Positions 23,237 through 35,253 of a stretch of DNA of 64,000 bases are shown here, one piece after another; position 1 is the first letter of the stretch, and every line of letters starts with the position of its first letter. This stretch comes from Linnemannia schmuckeri. Lineage: Eukaryota; Mortierellomycota; Mortierellomycetes; Mortierellales; Mortierellaceae. Below the pieces are notes generated by a model that worked only from the letters and a program-made list of their open reading frames with translations, was not told where the DNA came from and searched no databases. The stretch is from positions 558,001 through 622,000 of the forward strand of contig JANATG010000016.1 of the NCBI GenBank assembly GCA_029449235.1. The letters run 5' to 3'. A program made the position numbers and the translations under genes.

Positions 23237-26200
23237 CTAAGACGATTCGGGTTCGCTGCTTCTGCCATTTTTCATGGATCTAGGAATGATTGGACGGAAT
23301 TTCCTAGGTGCAAGTGCTGTCAACACTTGGGAATTGAGATCATCTGATTAGAAACACGCTCTGTGATGGTATTCCGATCATGTATAATGAATACATGAAT
23401 AAACATGCCCAAGTTTTCTTTACGTACCTAAAAATGCGATGTTCAACAGCGTTACAAAAAAAAAGGCAAGAGTGTGTATTGGGTGACTGATGCACCGTCC
23501 TTCTTCTCTTTCATCCATTAAGTAAGTGAAGCGATCGTTCTAAAGGATATTATAAATAAAGAAAGTAGTTAGATATCAACGGTATAAAAACAGATACATG
23601 CATGCTTTGAACACTTGCTTTGAGGCATATATACCTTGAAAACAAAAAGGAATGTCAAAATAAAGGCTTCCTTAAAGGTATTGAATGGCTTTTTAGAAAT
23701 CGATTGACAACTTTCGGGCAAGTCAGAAGAATTGTACACGACAACCAAGAGGAAGTTACAAGCCAAAATAAGAATTGCCTGGCTCTTCCTTGTCATAAAT
23801 GCATAGGGGCGAGTTTTCCCCGATAACTTGGGCGAGAAAACCTAAGCATGTGAGATTAGAGAGTTTTTTTAGCTTAATTAGAGGATTCGTTTTTGTTGTT
23901 TCAAAAGAGGGTAGATTGACTTTTGGCTTTTACCGAGTATAGTCCGACAACTACAATGCCGATGCTGAAGTAAACCGGATAACGATTGTCATCGAGTTCA
24001 AAGAGGAGACGGGTGATTATTGTCAATGCAGGAACACTCAAGAGCACATTGTTGATATGTGTGGAAAATGGCCTAATGCATGTACCAAAGATGAGAGCGT
24101 CAACAACACGTTTCTCCACTCGTGCGCTTGTTCGTGTATGCAACTAAGAAAAGTTACTGCACTCACGAAATATACGCTTTTTTGCTTCGACCAAACGGTG
24201 TTTTTTCGATGACATACAAAAGACTTGAAACGACGAGGATAACCAATGGAAGAATCGCAGAATATGCTTTGGAAAGGGAGATGACACCCTGTTTGAGCTG
24301 GTACAAGATTGAAAACGCGACGACAACAGACAGCAGAACAATTGATTTGCTGTTCAACTCCACTCTCATCCTAGCCATTAGAGTTTTTTGATTGAAAGTC
24401 AAGTTAGACACCATAATCCAATCTCAAACGCGTGAAAAGGCAATCTGACAGCAATCGTACCTTTGGCCTATGTTCGAAGAAGCGCGTCCAAAGGTTGGGT
24501 TGGTAGGTAATACCTGGAAGGTATTTAGGTCAACAACGTCAAGCACAGCCTCCATTAGAGCTTCTCCTGATATATTCAGCGTAGCCCAGAGATCTGTACG
24601 GGTCTTCTCCTTTGGTAAATAATCCCCAGGAATAAGGACGTCCTCCAGCTCGGCATCCTTGAATCGTTCACCGGTTCGAAGCAAAATGATAATAGCATTC
24701 GCTGCAGCAAGACTGGGAGCCCTTGTCAACTTGGACTGCTCGATAGTTGTCAGAAGGCGATCTTTGAAACGCTCGTCCAACTGGGCACGCTCCACCAAAA
24801 ACTGCAAGACTGCCGGCTCTTTAAAAAGATTCTTCCTTGCAAACGGGTCTGCTGATGCCGGGGGTTGAGAGTTCACCATAGGGTCCTTGTTGGAGGGACG
24901 AGGGGCTTCCTTGTCTTGAGGAAGCGGGTCTTCTTCTCGAAGAGTGGCGTTCTGGTGTTGGTGAGAGCCGTTCTTGCTGCTTGAGTCATACGTACCGTCG
25001 TCAGGATTATCGTCGTTGTCGTCAGGATCATCGTCGTTGTCGTCAGGATCATCGTCGTTGTCGTCAGGATCACTGCCGTCGTCGCCAGAATCATTGCTGT
25101 CATCGTCAGAGTCATCCCCATTTTCGTCGGAATCATCTTCGCCGCCTCCAGAGCCGCTTTTTGTGAAACGAGAATCATCACCGTCGCCAGGGTTGGCAGA
25201 GTCGTCGTTAGGCAAATCACCATTTCCATTCGCGTAACTGTTGTTTTCGCTCAAGCTGCTGTCGTCACCACCAGCCGAGTCTCCAACATTGTTAGTCGAA
25301 CCATTGCTGCCTTCAGGCGAGCCGCCAGTACTACCGGTAGAGCCATCAGTGCCATCAGTCGAGTCGTCAGTGCCGCCAGTCGAACTACCATTGTTGCTAG
25401 CCGAGCCGTCCCCCCTGCCATGAGAATCACACCCTCCGCCTCGCGGAGGCTGGCCTGTGCCGTCGTCGTTCGGGTCATAGAATGTAAGTGAGTAAAAGTA
25501 CTCGAGTAAGGACGTATGAATAAACCAGTGTCGTATTCCTGCTCTCGTCAATGGGCTGGCTTCACGCAAAAGTGTTGGTTCGATATCTTCGCTAAAAAAC
25601 CGTGCCTTCCAAGATCCGCTGTCCTTACGGTGAGAATACTCAACAATCGGTCGACCGCATTGAAGCTCGAAAATGGCCTCGGCCAGTCTCTTCAAGAATT
25701 CGATGACACAAGCAGTAAAGTCGTCCTGGAGAAGGTGTTCGAATGCCGTGAAGGTTTCTTGGTTGAGTTGCGATCGCTCCAGTCGCCTCTTGCCAAGTTG
25801 GATCCAGTTCCTGACAAATCCGTCATAGAGCTGCAATCGGGTGGTAATGACGAGAGAGGGGCTAAGGGCGTCCATCGGTATGAACAGTAGTGCTTTCAGA
25901 GCTAATGTCAGCAAAAATGGGTTGGTGACAAGGTCAATCATGTTGGGAATGATTGATAACTTTTCCATGCACTCAGAGACAGTTGGGGCGGCCTGCTCAT
26001 CCAAAGAAATATGCTCGTCCGGGCTAAGCAAAGATTGTTCAACAAAAGTCTGGATGTCGCTCCTTGAAAACGGCGCAATGATCGCTTCCTCGAACAGTTC
26101 AGACGCCTTGTCATGGTAACGATCTGCTCCTTGTGGATGGAATCGACCTTGGTACCCTCGACCGAGGAAGGTGTTACGGCATGTGATAACCGTCTTTACA

Positions 26201-28491
26201 TTCCACTGCCCTGGCCGATTAAATCGGTTCGTAGTGTGAATATTTTTGGTAAGGCGGGATTCGTCGTATCCGTCACAGATCAGAACAAACCGGTAGTGTT
26301 GCTTGAGTTCCTGAATCATCCCGTCAGTAAAGTTATGCTGTTGAAGCTGTTTCTCAATCAAATTGTTCTCCGGTTGGTTAATTGAAGAAAGATCGACAAG
26401 TAGAGGGATCCTGTCGCCTTCTCTATAGTTGCTCCAAAGTTCACGTTCGAGCTGCTTGCAGAATGTCGACTTTCCAGACCCAGAATCTCCTAACAGCAGG
26501 AACACCAGTCGTTCAGAGTCTAGAAATTCCTGTACCATTTCCTTCAAAGGAAATGACGCTTTGTCGAAAGCCAGCAAAGTCTCTGTCGCATGGAGGGGGA
26601 TGGAGACTGGATGCGCATGGAGAGGGATGGAGACTGGATGGAGAATCTCCTTCAGCCTGAGCAGGCGTAAGCCGTCCAAGCCGTATCCGACGTATGGAAT
26701 GTCAAGAGCCCGATCGAGAAGAGGGAACGACGTTGGAAGTGGCAAGGGTAGGAACGGTGGATGGCAGCTTATACTGTCGACGACTAGCTCCTGTTTCAAA
26801 TCTTGCAAAACTAAGCGCGCGTGGACAGAGATGGTGGGTATATACATATTGGAAATCTTGCTGAGAATGAACGTGATCCAGCTCGCAATCCTGCCTTCCT
26901 GTTCTTGTTTGATATCGTCCCTGAAAAACTCGCCAAGGAAATCGATGGCACATTTGCGGTTCGGCATATCCCAAAGCGTATCCAAGGCCACTTCACTAAG
27001 GATTAGACAAACGCCACGCCGAAAGTTGGTTTCTAAGTGGCAGGCGGCATCACAGACCAGCTGATTAAAATCGACCAATCGACCATCTCGGACAAGTGCA
27101 TATGCCGCCTGCAAGACGAGAAACCAAGGCTGCTTTTTCCCAGACCAGTACGCCTTCTCGACACCCTGCGTGGCTCCTTCCCTGGTCACTTGAAAGGCCC
27201 GGACGCCATCGACGTTGAATTTGACTACGTCAACGGCATTACCCGCAACTTGCTGGAGATGTTCTACAGCACCGAGGGCGCTCATAGGATCCAACTTGAA
27301 TACGCTCGCAACAGCCGAAACTCCAACTGCGACCGACTCGGCATATCGCCATAACGCCTGAAGCGACGTCTCGTCGTCAGGAAGATACAATGACGTCTGG
27401 TAAGCATAGTTGACCTGGAACTTGAGGAATTCGTTGTCGTCCACATCCCTCAGGTTGCGCAAGGCGGTCAAAAGCGACTGGTGATCTCGTTGGCGGTTCA
27501 GACCCTTGATCTCTTCCCTGATCATCACCTCGAGAACCTTGGACACTGCAAAAACGAGCTGGTAGACATGACTTCTGTCAGGCGCATGAGTTGATTCTAG
27601 GCGCTCACGGAGGGATCTCACGACGCGGACCAAATCATCTTCGGTCAGGGATCCGGGTGGCGCGGACTGAAGCAATTGAGTCATTCCTTGAAGGAGATTG
27701 ATATTCAGTAGAGCGGACTGGTCGAATCGCTCGATGAAGCACGAGAGCAATGCTCGGTAGTCGGCTTGGCAAAGGACAGGACCGAGGATAACGACTTCGG
27801 AGATTGCAGTAGATCCCAAAGATGGATCCTTGAGGAATTCTGCAACTAGCTTGGACACCAACCAGCGAATGCGAGCCTGCGCTGTAGGATCTTCCCGAAT
27901 GGCGTCCAACCAAAGGCGTCCAGGATCATCGGGAAGGCGGACCCCAATGGCACTGCTTTGAGAGGACGAAGAAGACTGTTCCTCGAGCAACAGTCTGGCG
28001 CAGAAAACAAGCTGTAAGGTCGACAAAACCCGGAAGCGAGGTTGTTCAGGAGCCGTAGAGCGAATCGCGGGCTTTGGGGCATTTGTCAGAAATACGTCTT
28101 TGCGGATATTGACTGTCGGAAGGGATGGGAAATGCTTGCCATCCACATATTTTGACTTGCAACTGGGTGCATCGTGGAGTGGAATCGTAGGTCGTGAGTG
28201 ATGAGTAAGGGGTAGTCCTGCCCCAGGAGATGGGAAAACTGTTTTTTTCTTGGTATCGGGTCTAGCGCGAAGACGCATCCTGCCAAAGAAGTCTCTTGAA
28301 GAAGTGATGAAAGTTGAAAGTAACCCAGTCTCGCCAGGGTCGTTTTTGGTTGCTGCATCGGCATAGTCATGGCTCGCATGATTGACGTGGGAAGGTATGG
28401 CCTTTGACTTGCGAATGCCACCCAGTACCCATGGAGCCAATGCTTTCGTCGCTGCTGGAACAGTTGTGTTGTCGGAGGATGCAATAGCCAT
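23237..28491 (-). CDS. ARM-NACHT STAND NTPase, predicted with a C-terminal polytopic membrane domain (six exons)
   Basis: Exon 1 (28491-24461) holds an ARM/helical-repeat-like region (about 150-560) and a NACHT-type P-loop NTPase. Walker A is GDSGSGKST (about 668), Walker B LICDGYDES (about 740), and the sensor segment KTVITCRNTFLGRGY. Then come a Ser/Gly/Asp-rich linker (about 1015-1205) and a conserved NLFKEPAVLQFLVERAQ block. The unspliced frame stops at 24424. A GTACGA donor at 24460 and CTAG acceptor at 24371 instead join it to MRVELNSKSIVLLSV. My exons 2-6 are 24370-24167, 24126-23934, 23841-23635, 23540-23428 and 23303-23237. All phases agree, giving 1604 residues with about 5-6 hydrophobic helices at the end. 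The 40-nt intron 2 is short; a GTATAT donor eight bases upstream also keeps frame. STAND proteins act as ligand-triggered switches, often in immunity or cell death; that role here is inference. Alternatively exons 2-6 are a separate gene starting at 24414 or 24369. Confidence 0.75.
24371..24460 (-). other. Predicted 90-nt intron removing the NACHT stop codon
   Basis: On the minus strand it starts GTACGATTGC and ends ATGGCTAG. Its length is close to the 89-bp transposase intron and the 98-bp intron 3 of the sacsin-like gene. Exon 1 ends with two bases of a codon (AG), completed by G of the next exon, and the membrane-protein frame follows directly. Confidence 0.55.
25013..25080 (-). repeat. 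21-bp tandem repeat encoding an Asp-rich linker
   Basis: About three units that translate to DDPDDND in the linker between the NACHT region and the C-terminal block of the large protein. Arrays of this kind often vary in copy number between strains. Confidence 0.75.
27704..28014 (-). repeat. 311-bp block identical to 19432-19742
   Basis: The two blocks match base for base as I read them. Identity stops sharply at both ends, although the proteins remain homologous beyond. Both copies have the same orientation and lie about 8.3 kb apart. Confidence 0.9.
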
Positions 28492-30088
28492 TTTATTTCA
28501 CTATTGCGAACAATGACATTAGTACAGACAACGTAAATAAAGCATTCTTAAGGAAAATCATGCAAGGTAGGTAGTTAATATAATATAGTCCTTCGATACC
28601 TACAGTGACAAAGATAGCTGGCTCGCAAACCGACTCGATAAAGCAGTTGGTGAACTTGTATGGACTTGTTTGTTGAAGACAACTATACATCCGTGCGGAC
28701 CAAATTCGAAACGTTGTCAGCAACATCATCAGCAATTTCTTAAATTTTTCAAGTTGAGCGCAAGGCAAGTTTCTTTGTACCTAAGTAGCTCTAAAGAGGT
28801 TTGGCGGTCTCAGAAGTCCGAATTTTAACATGCGAAGGGAAGTAAATAGACGGATCCAAGTCTGGTTAGTTTGTTATCCCAGAATAACGTCTTGTTGCAT
28901 TTCCTATTGTGATAACAACAGACGGGACTCACTCAGCTAACAGGTAACGAGCTCGTGATTTCGCAATGACGAGAAGAAGATCCAGGGTAGTAGAAGCGAG
29001 ATATGGCCACTCTAGTAACACGTTTGTGAACAGATTGAAAGAGTTAAGAACACGCCAACAGCCCACGGGTGAAAGGAAAGCGCGCAAGACACAAACGCCA
29101 AACCAAGTCTTACAATGCTTCGCAGAGGTTGCTTGCGGCTGTAGTCAAGTCAGCTCTTGCACGGCGAGCAAAGAAGTTGATTTGTTGAGTTGAAACGAAT
29201 TTTAGACGCGATGGAAGATGGTGGTGGAATGCAGATGGATTAGATGGTGAGTGATGAATGATGGTGCTATTGGAGTTGTGGAGGAATGAAAGAGAAGCGG
29301 AAAAATGGATTCAGCAGAGAGAGAGAAAAGAAAATAAGAGGAGTACAAGAGATGGCGAGCGGGGTTGAAAAAGAGAATGGAATGGCAGAGAAAGTGAATC
29401 GGACGATGAAACGAGGGGAAGTGTTACGGAAGAGAGACCCGGTTGTGTTTGTGCTTGTAATTGTGTAAGATGAAAGGGCATCACCTGCACCAGGGCCAAG
29501 CAACTTTAAAACCTCGCCATTTAGGGCCTGGCCTCGACTCACGGCTGTACGAGTCCTCTTTGAAATTCATCATTTTTCTTTTTCGTCTCTTTGTAAGCAG
29601 GAGTCAAGAGACCGACCATTACACGGATTTATATTTCTACCCGTTTACTTTGTATCTTGCCATCCCTTTCAGGTACCGAGGGAGTCACAGCAAAGGATTG
29701 GTACTGGGTTCTTCCCTTCTCTCGTCGAACTGCACTATCAGCCGTATTAAAGTCGATCACCATTCTCTCCTTTCAACATTACCGCCCCTTCTCTCCCTCC
29801 CTTCGCTGTTTTCTTTCCGTCAGTCTCCTTATTCGCCCACTTGAATCGCTGCGTATGATCTTTGTGCCTACGCCCTCACAGATTTTCTTCGCCATCCAAT
29901 TTGTATATAAATAAACAAATGTAACATTATATCTTTTTCTTTCTTATTTAGTCCATAATCCTCTTTGTCCTCTTTCAATTTAGTGCTCTTCTTTTCTGCC
30001 TTACTCACATGGACGATCAAGCTAAACAAGACATGCACTTTTCGACCTCCATAAACAAACGCTTCTTCATTTATTAACAATCTTAACA
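28492..30088. other. Intergenic between the NACHT gene and the F-box gene at 30089
   Basis: Promoter side of the NACHT gene at the left and 3' side of the F-box gene at the right. Pyrimidine-rich sequence occurs at about 29560-29830. No reading frame here looks protein-like, and I see no RNA gene. Confidence 0.4.
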
Positions 30089-31924
30089 TCACTTCTTTCG
30101 CCCCTCATGCCTAATATCTGGCCTCAGTCGCTGCATAAACGCTCTCCGATGCCACTTCTCGCCATCATGCATCAACAACGGCAAATCCTCAATCTCATGC
30201 AGCCCTCGCATCACCCGCAACCGAGGCCACTTCTCCGCCATCCATCTCAGTTCCTCCTCATCGATCCTGTAGTCAACACTCTCGAAGCCAAACACTTCCA
30301 GCTTGGTAAGTGTCGACAGTTGGTCCAAGCCCGAGGCAAGTGACAGTTCGAGGGTGTCTGGAAATGTGTCCCCATAGTCTCTGTACCATTGTGCCCCTCG
30401 TTGGATCAATGGATGTTTCCATCGCATTGTGAGATCCCGATACTCCATACCCAACTCTAGCTCCTTCAGATGGACCAACTTGGCGAGCTGACCATAGATC
30501 TTTTGATGTTGTTCTCGAACTTCCTCATACTTCTCCAAAGCCCTAGTCTCTGCCTCCGAAAGTACCTTGTTGAGCCTCCGGAAGAGCACTCCTTGCTTGT
30601 AGTCCATTTCCTCCTCCTCCGTCAACCGAGTCACCCCAATGATCTGCAGTCGCAGGATCACCAGCCCCTCACAGATCCACGGATTCAACACCAAGCTCCT
30701 GGCTTCAATTTCATGTCGAACACCATCAAACTCGGTCAGATGCACACTGTTGCAAAGCACAATCCCGAGGCTGTTGGCAACTCCAGCTTCCCTATAGCGT
30801 CGAAGGATGGTGTCTGTGCGAACGCTCTGCTGGAATGATTGTAGCCGAAGACAATTGGACACGATGGATATCGCGGTATTGGGGTCCAAGTAAGGGATAC
30901 CGATCTGGATCAAGTCTGGAATCCACTGCAGAATCTCGGCCAGCATACGATGTTCATTCTTCTCGAGGTCAGAGCTACATCTGGTAAAGTGTAGCCGTTG
31001 GATTCGACTGGGCGTAAACTTAATCTCGAATCGTGGGAGACCATCTCCACGAGTGTAATCCTCGTAACGACATCCGGTGGTGAGTTCCTGCAAATTGGGT
31101 AGATTAGTCAAAAGCGAGAAAAAGACAGCTTTTGTGATCCCATGCTGGATCCGCAAAGTGACAAGCTGTGGCATAGGTGAGGTCAACAGAATAGCTGTGC
31201 TGGGAGGAGCGTAGCGGAGGTAAGTGTAGTGCTGCAGCTGAGGCATTCGCTCCAACAAAGACTGCATGGGCACCTCGGACCTATTGATCTTTAGCCTCGT
31301 CAACCGCCGGCAAGATCCCAAGAGATCGAGTAAACTGTCGTGGTCGGCCATGGCTACAAAACCGTGTAGTTCTAGTTCCTGAAGCGTCTGTGCGTTTTGT
31401 TGAACGAGTTTCCAGAGCCATTGAGCACCGATCCAGACCCGGTCCACTGTATCGAATGGACGTTTTAGTGCGGTCGACAACTCAGTAGGCTTCCAGGGGA
31501 TTGGGTTTTCCTTTTCTATAAAGGGGTACGCTAAGTAGATTTCCTGTGATGCGAGCGAAGTGAGTTTGGTGCAGGTCTGAGCGGCTGCATCGCTAAACAG
31601 GAGTCGATTGGTATAGAGACGTCGAATAAGATGGCCGTATTTCGTGAATGTCTCCAGAATCCATCCAGGACCTTTTCTTGCTCTTTTTGTTGCTGGTTTT
31701 GCTGTGTCATGACGTTTGCGTGGCGGATCGAGGAACTCTGGCCAGGCGTAGAAGCTGTCATCAAGAGTGTCGTAGAGGTGTGGGATGAAAAGTATGTTCC
31801 AGGCACGACAGACAAGGATGCAGCGAAGGAGATCTGGTGGTGTAAGATGGGTTCCGATAATGTCAATTGCCTCTGACATGAACAGAACTCTGGATGGTTG
31901 TCCAAGGGTATGTGGCTCTGGCAT
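30089..31924 (-). CDS. F-box protein with LRR-like repeats
   Basis: Intronless frame of 611 residues. An F-box-like segment lies near 14-55, with core TPPDLLRCILVCRAWNILF and the IPHLYDTLDDSF end. Leucine-rich segments follow (QTLQELELHGFVAM, RRLTRLKINRSEVP, PQLVTLRIQHGIT, PNLQELTTGCRYE, VHLKELELGMEYR). The C-terminus, with LTKLEVFGFESVDYRIDEEELRWMAEKWPRLRVM, closely follows the pattern of the other F-box genes here. Expected role: SCF substrate adaptor. The right inverted arm begins only 117 bp upstream of the ATG at 31924, so most of the promoter must lie in repeat DNA or be very short. Start chosen as the first ATG before the F-box. Confidence 0.85.
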   Translation of the reverse strand: MPEPHTLGQPSRVLFMSEAIDIIGTHLTPPDLLRCILVCRAWNILFIPHLYDTLDDSFYAWPEFLDPPRKRHDTAKPATKRARKGPGWILETFTKYGHLIRRLYTNRLLFSDAAAQTCTKLTSLASQEIYLAYPFIEKENPIPWKPTELSTALKRPFDTVDRVWIGAQWLWKLVQQNAQTLQELELHGFVAMADHDSLLDLLGSCRRLTRLKINRSEVPMQSLLERMPQLQHYTYLRYAPPSTAILLTSPMPQLVTLRIQHGITKAVFFSLLTNLPNLQELTTGCRYEDYTRGDGLPRFEIKFTPSRIQRLHFTRCSSDLEKNEHRMLAEILQWIPDLIQIGIPYLDPNTAISIVSNCLRLQSFQQSVRTDTILRRYREAGVANSLGIVLCNSVHLTEFDGVRHEIEARSLVLNPWICEGLVILRLQIIGVTRLTEEEEMDYKQGVLFRRLNKVLSEAETRALEKYEEVREQHQKIYGQLAKLVHLKELELGMEYRDLTMRWKHPLIQRGAQWYRDYGDTFPDTLELSLASGLDQLSTLTKLEVFGFESVDYRIDEEELRWMAEKWPRLRVMRGLHEIEDLPLLMHDGEKWHRRAFMQRLRPDIRHEGRKK

Positions 31925-32040
31925 CGTGCGAAGTATTGGTGGTGGGGTTGAAAGGTTGGAAAAAAGTGTAGATGGTCTCTCCCTTTATTTCTTTGTTCAG
32001 ATGAAAAAAAAAAAAAAGAGCCGCAGTCGAGCTAACGCGG

Positions 32041-35000
32041 AAATGCTTACAAGGGTGTATGAGTGAAGGTGTACAATGAGTAAAGATTTGATGAAATAAT
32101 GTTTTTACATTAGTGTAAGGCGCACACAAACAGTGGATAAACACAAGGTAAGGATTCCATAAGATGAAGGTCGTACATTCAAGTAAGACTCTGGTTTTTT
32201 TTGGAATGTTTACAGGGTTGCAGCAATTGACCTAAAATCCGCTTTTTACATGCCTGTATGAACATACAGTACCGCTTTTTCTTATCCCATTGTAAACAAA
32301 GCCTGCTTCTGCCCCCTTTACATATGAGTAAGGATTACGGTAGAATGGAGGCAGTTTTTATTTGCCGACGATTGGTCTAATCCTGGCTTGACCAGCGCTG
32401 GTGGATGCCACAGGCGTCATTTAACTAGGCGACATTCTTGTCTGTGAACTGTCCATTTCCCTTTTCTGCTTCTTGATTTGACAGAAAGTAACGAAAGGTG
32501 TTTGACCCCTTTGTTGGGGCGTCCATTTTGCTAGGGCAAAAAAAAAATGTCTTGAGACTATCCAGCCATCTCGACCTGACTTTTACACCCTTTTTCACAC
32601 TCATTTTTACACCCATTCATACTTGAACCTGACCAGAGTCGAGACACAGTTAGCCTCATCTCCCTAACTCTCCTCTGCGCGTGAACCGTCATTCGGTTTG
32701 CCTTCTTTTCAGGGCTCGTCTCTTTCTTCCCTCTCTCTTTTATTTTCACACGCAAGAAAAAAAGGCCAAGTCAACTGTTACACCAAGCTCAGAATTCTAC
32801 AAGTCCTTTTTTGCTCCTTTGTCTTTTTTCAAATATGTTATACAGGGCAAATAAAACAAGCGAGCTATTGTTTATTCTTCGAAGGATTCTGTATAAATGT
32901 TCAATCTATCTCATTTCTTGCCGTCAGAAAATACGGGCTTTGTGTAAACCTGCACTCAAAGAGGAAAAGACTACAGGGAAGGGTGTCAAGGACATGATTG
33001 TATATCTAAAGGTAGAAGGGAATAGGAAGGTGGCGAGAGGTGATGAAAGGTAGAAGGAGAGGTTAAAGGAGGGTGGAAGGAAGGTGAAGGAGAGTAGAGG
33101 GAAGGTAAAGGAGGGCAGAGGGAAAGGGAAGGGAGGGCAGAGGGAAAGGGAAGGGAGGGCAGAGGGAAAGGGAAGGGAGGGCAGAGGGAAAGGGAAGGGA
33201 GGGCAGAGGGAAAGGGAAGGGAGGGCAGAGGGAAAGGGAAGGGAGGGCAGAGGGAAAGGGAAGGGAGGGCAGAGGGAAAGGGAAGGGAGGGCAGAGGGAA
33301 AGGGAAGGGAGGAAGAGAAAAAAGAGCGAAGGAGAAAGGGAGACAAGGGGGAACGTGGGCCAAGGGAATAGAAGAACAAAGAGAAAGAGAACAGTCGAGT
33401 GTCTGAGGCAGTACAGAGAATATGAAGGATGCAGGGTATGACCAAAAGAAAGAAAAACAAAATGGATTAGAAGGAAAGGAAAAGTCCAACTCGGTTCACA
33501 GCTCTTTTCAAAGGGGTGTAAGAATTCTCACCAGTTGAGTTGTGTGCAAGAGAGTCGTGTTCTGATGACAATCGTCCCTTGCTTCCTCTCCTCTTCCTCT
33601 CCTCTCCATTCTTTTATTTGTATCTCTCATTCCATAAAATTGCACCCGTGCATGTGCATGTGCATCTCAAAAGCTAGAAAACAGAGAAATGCAAGCAATA
33701 CTGATCATCAGCGTGCTCTTTTTCTAGGCCACAAAATTATGCACAAGAAAAACAATTAGGCAATAACAACAACGATGAGGTAGTAGGAATGGGGATTTAA
33801 GTCAACGAACAACCACTTCCATCATCAATCCAACAGAAGACAAAAGATAGTGAGGGATAGATGGAGAGGAAAATAAGGAGGAGAGACGATGCACGCTTTT
33901 ACATAGACAGCCAAGACGTCCTTCTAACTCGTGTTATTGCAAAGGAAGATAACAATCGTATGAAAGCATGTGTCTATTTGATCCTTTTTTTTTTGAAGCA
34001 AAGTGGTCAAAGCATAACGGCGCGAATGGGCCTCCATAACCTCACACTTTTCTTAGGCCTGGATCTTGCAGAAACAACAAGGTGTACGAGTGCCAAGGAC
34101 GCTAAGCTAGTAGGCGGATATCTCAGACGCGGCAGTTGGGTTAGAAAAGACAAAAGAAGTTTGTGTGGGCGAGAGAGAGGGTGAAAGGAAAGTAGGGTCC
34201 TCGTCAGAACTCAGAATACAGATCTTGCAGAGACTACCATTGAGGAGATTAGAGGCTATTCGCTTTCAAAACTCGCTCCTTTTTTGGTTTTCTACAGTTG
34301 CAAAAGACAAAAATGTTGACTAGGACGTCCTTCACACACAAGCAACTCCTACTTTCTTGTAGTGTTCCCGCCTCTTACCCTGGGGCAACGTCTCTCAGCA
34401 CCATGCATCGAAGAAACTGACGAGGCGTTGTTTATTGAGAAATACTTCTTCAGGGTCGATGGTCGTCTATGGTCTCTGAACGGTAAAAAGGGGTAGCCCT
34501 TCTCAATTGCCTTCCCTCCTAGAATTAATGATCCTGCTGCAGCCACTATGACAGAAAAGAGAAATAAAGCTGCAACAACGCGCCATGGCGGCGCACGAGT
34601 AAAGGCGAAGTATAAACAACCCTCCACTATTATTACTGCCGTCGTCTTGGGGTCATGGGGACTTGTACGAAGAAGATCCGCAAGCAATAACGAAAGCAGA
34701 GATAAAATGAAAGAAACGTGCTTTACACGTCCATCTTTCCCTTTTTCTACAAGTCTCTTGTGCGTGCTTGATCACTTCCATGCCAGACCTTTCATATCTT
34801 TGCTGGTTCCTTCTGTTTCTTTTGGCTCCTTGCCTTTTTCTACTTAGTTTTATCCCACGTCTGTCTCTTTATCCTGCCTCTCAGTTGCCCGTCCTCTCTC
34901 CCAGTTGCCCTCTTTCCCCCCTCTTCCCCCCCTCCCTCATCTCTCTGTCTCACTTTCTTCTGTCTCTCACACTATTTTGTTTCGTTGCCTAGAATGCCAT

Positions 35001-35253
35001 TATTAGAGCAGTCCCACAGCAAGCAAAGTGCTGCAGAAATAAATTAAGGAACTTTCATACCTCTTCCCCTCCCCATTCCCCTCCCCATTCCCCTCCCCAT
35101 TCCCCTCCCCATTCCCCTCCCGGTATTCACGTTATCTTTTTTTTTCATCAAACAATTCAAATTCTTTGAAAGCGAATATTGAGTGCTAAAACGCATCTCT
35201 TTCATCAATATGCACCAAGCAAGGGAAAAAGTGGATCCGCGAACTGCAAAAAA
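32041..35253 (-). repeat. Right arm of the large inverted repeat
   Basis: Reverse complement of 15601-18847. It contains the same 22-bp minisatellite (about 33106-33311), the same ORFs with unchanged translations, and a shorter 12-bp array (four full units, about 35071-35122). The inner edge is AAATGCTTACAAGG. Beyond about 35253, similarity to the left flank continues at a clearly lower level to about 35400. Confidence 0.9.
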
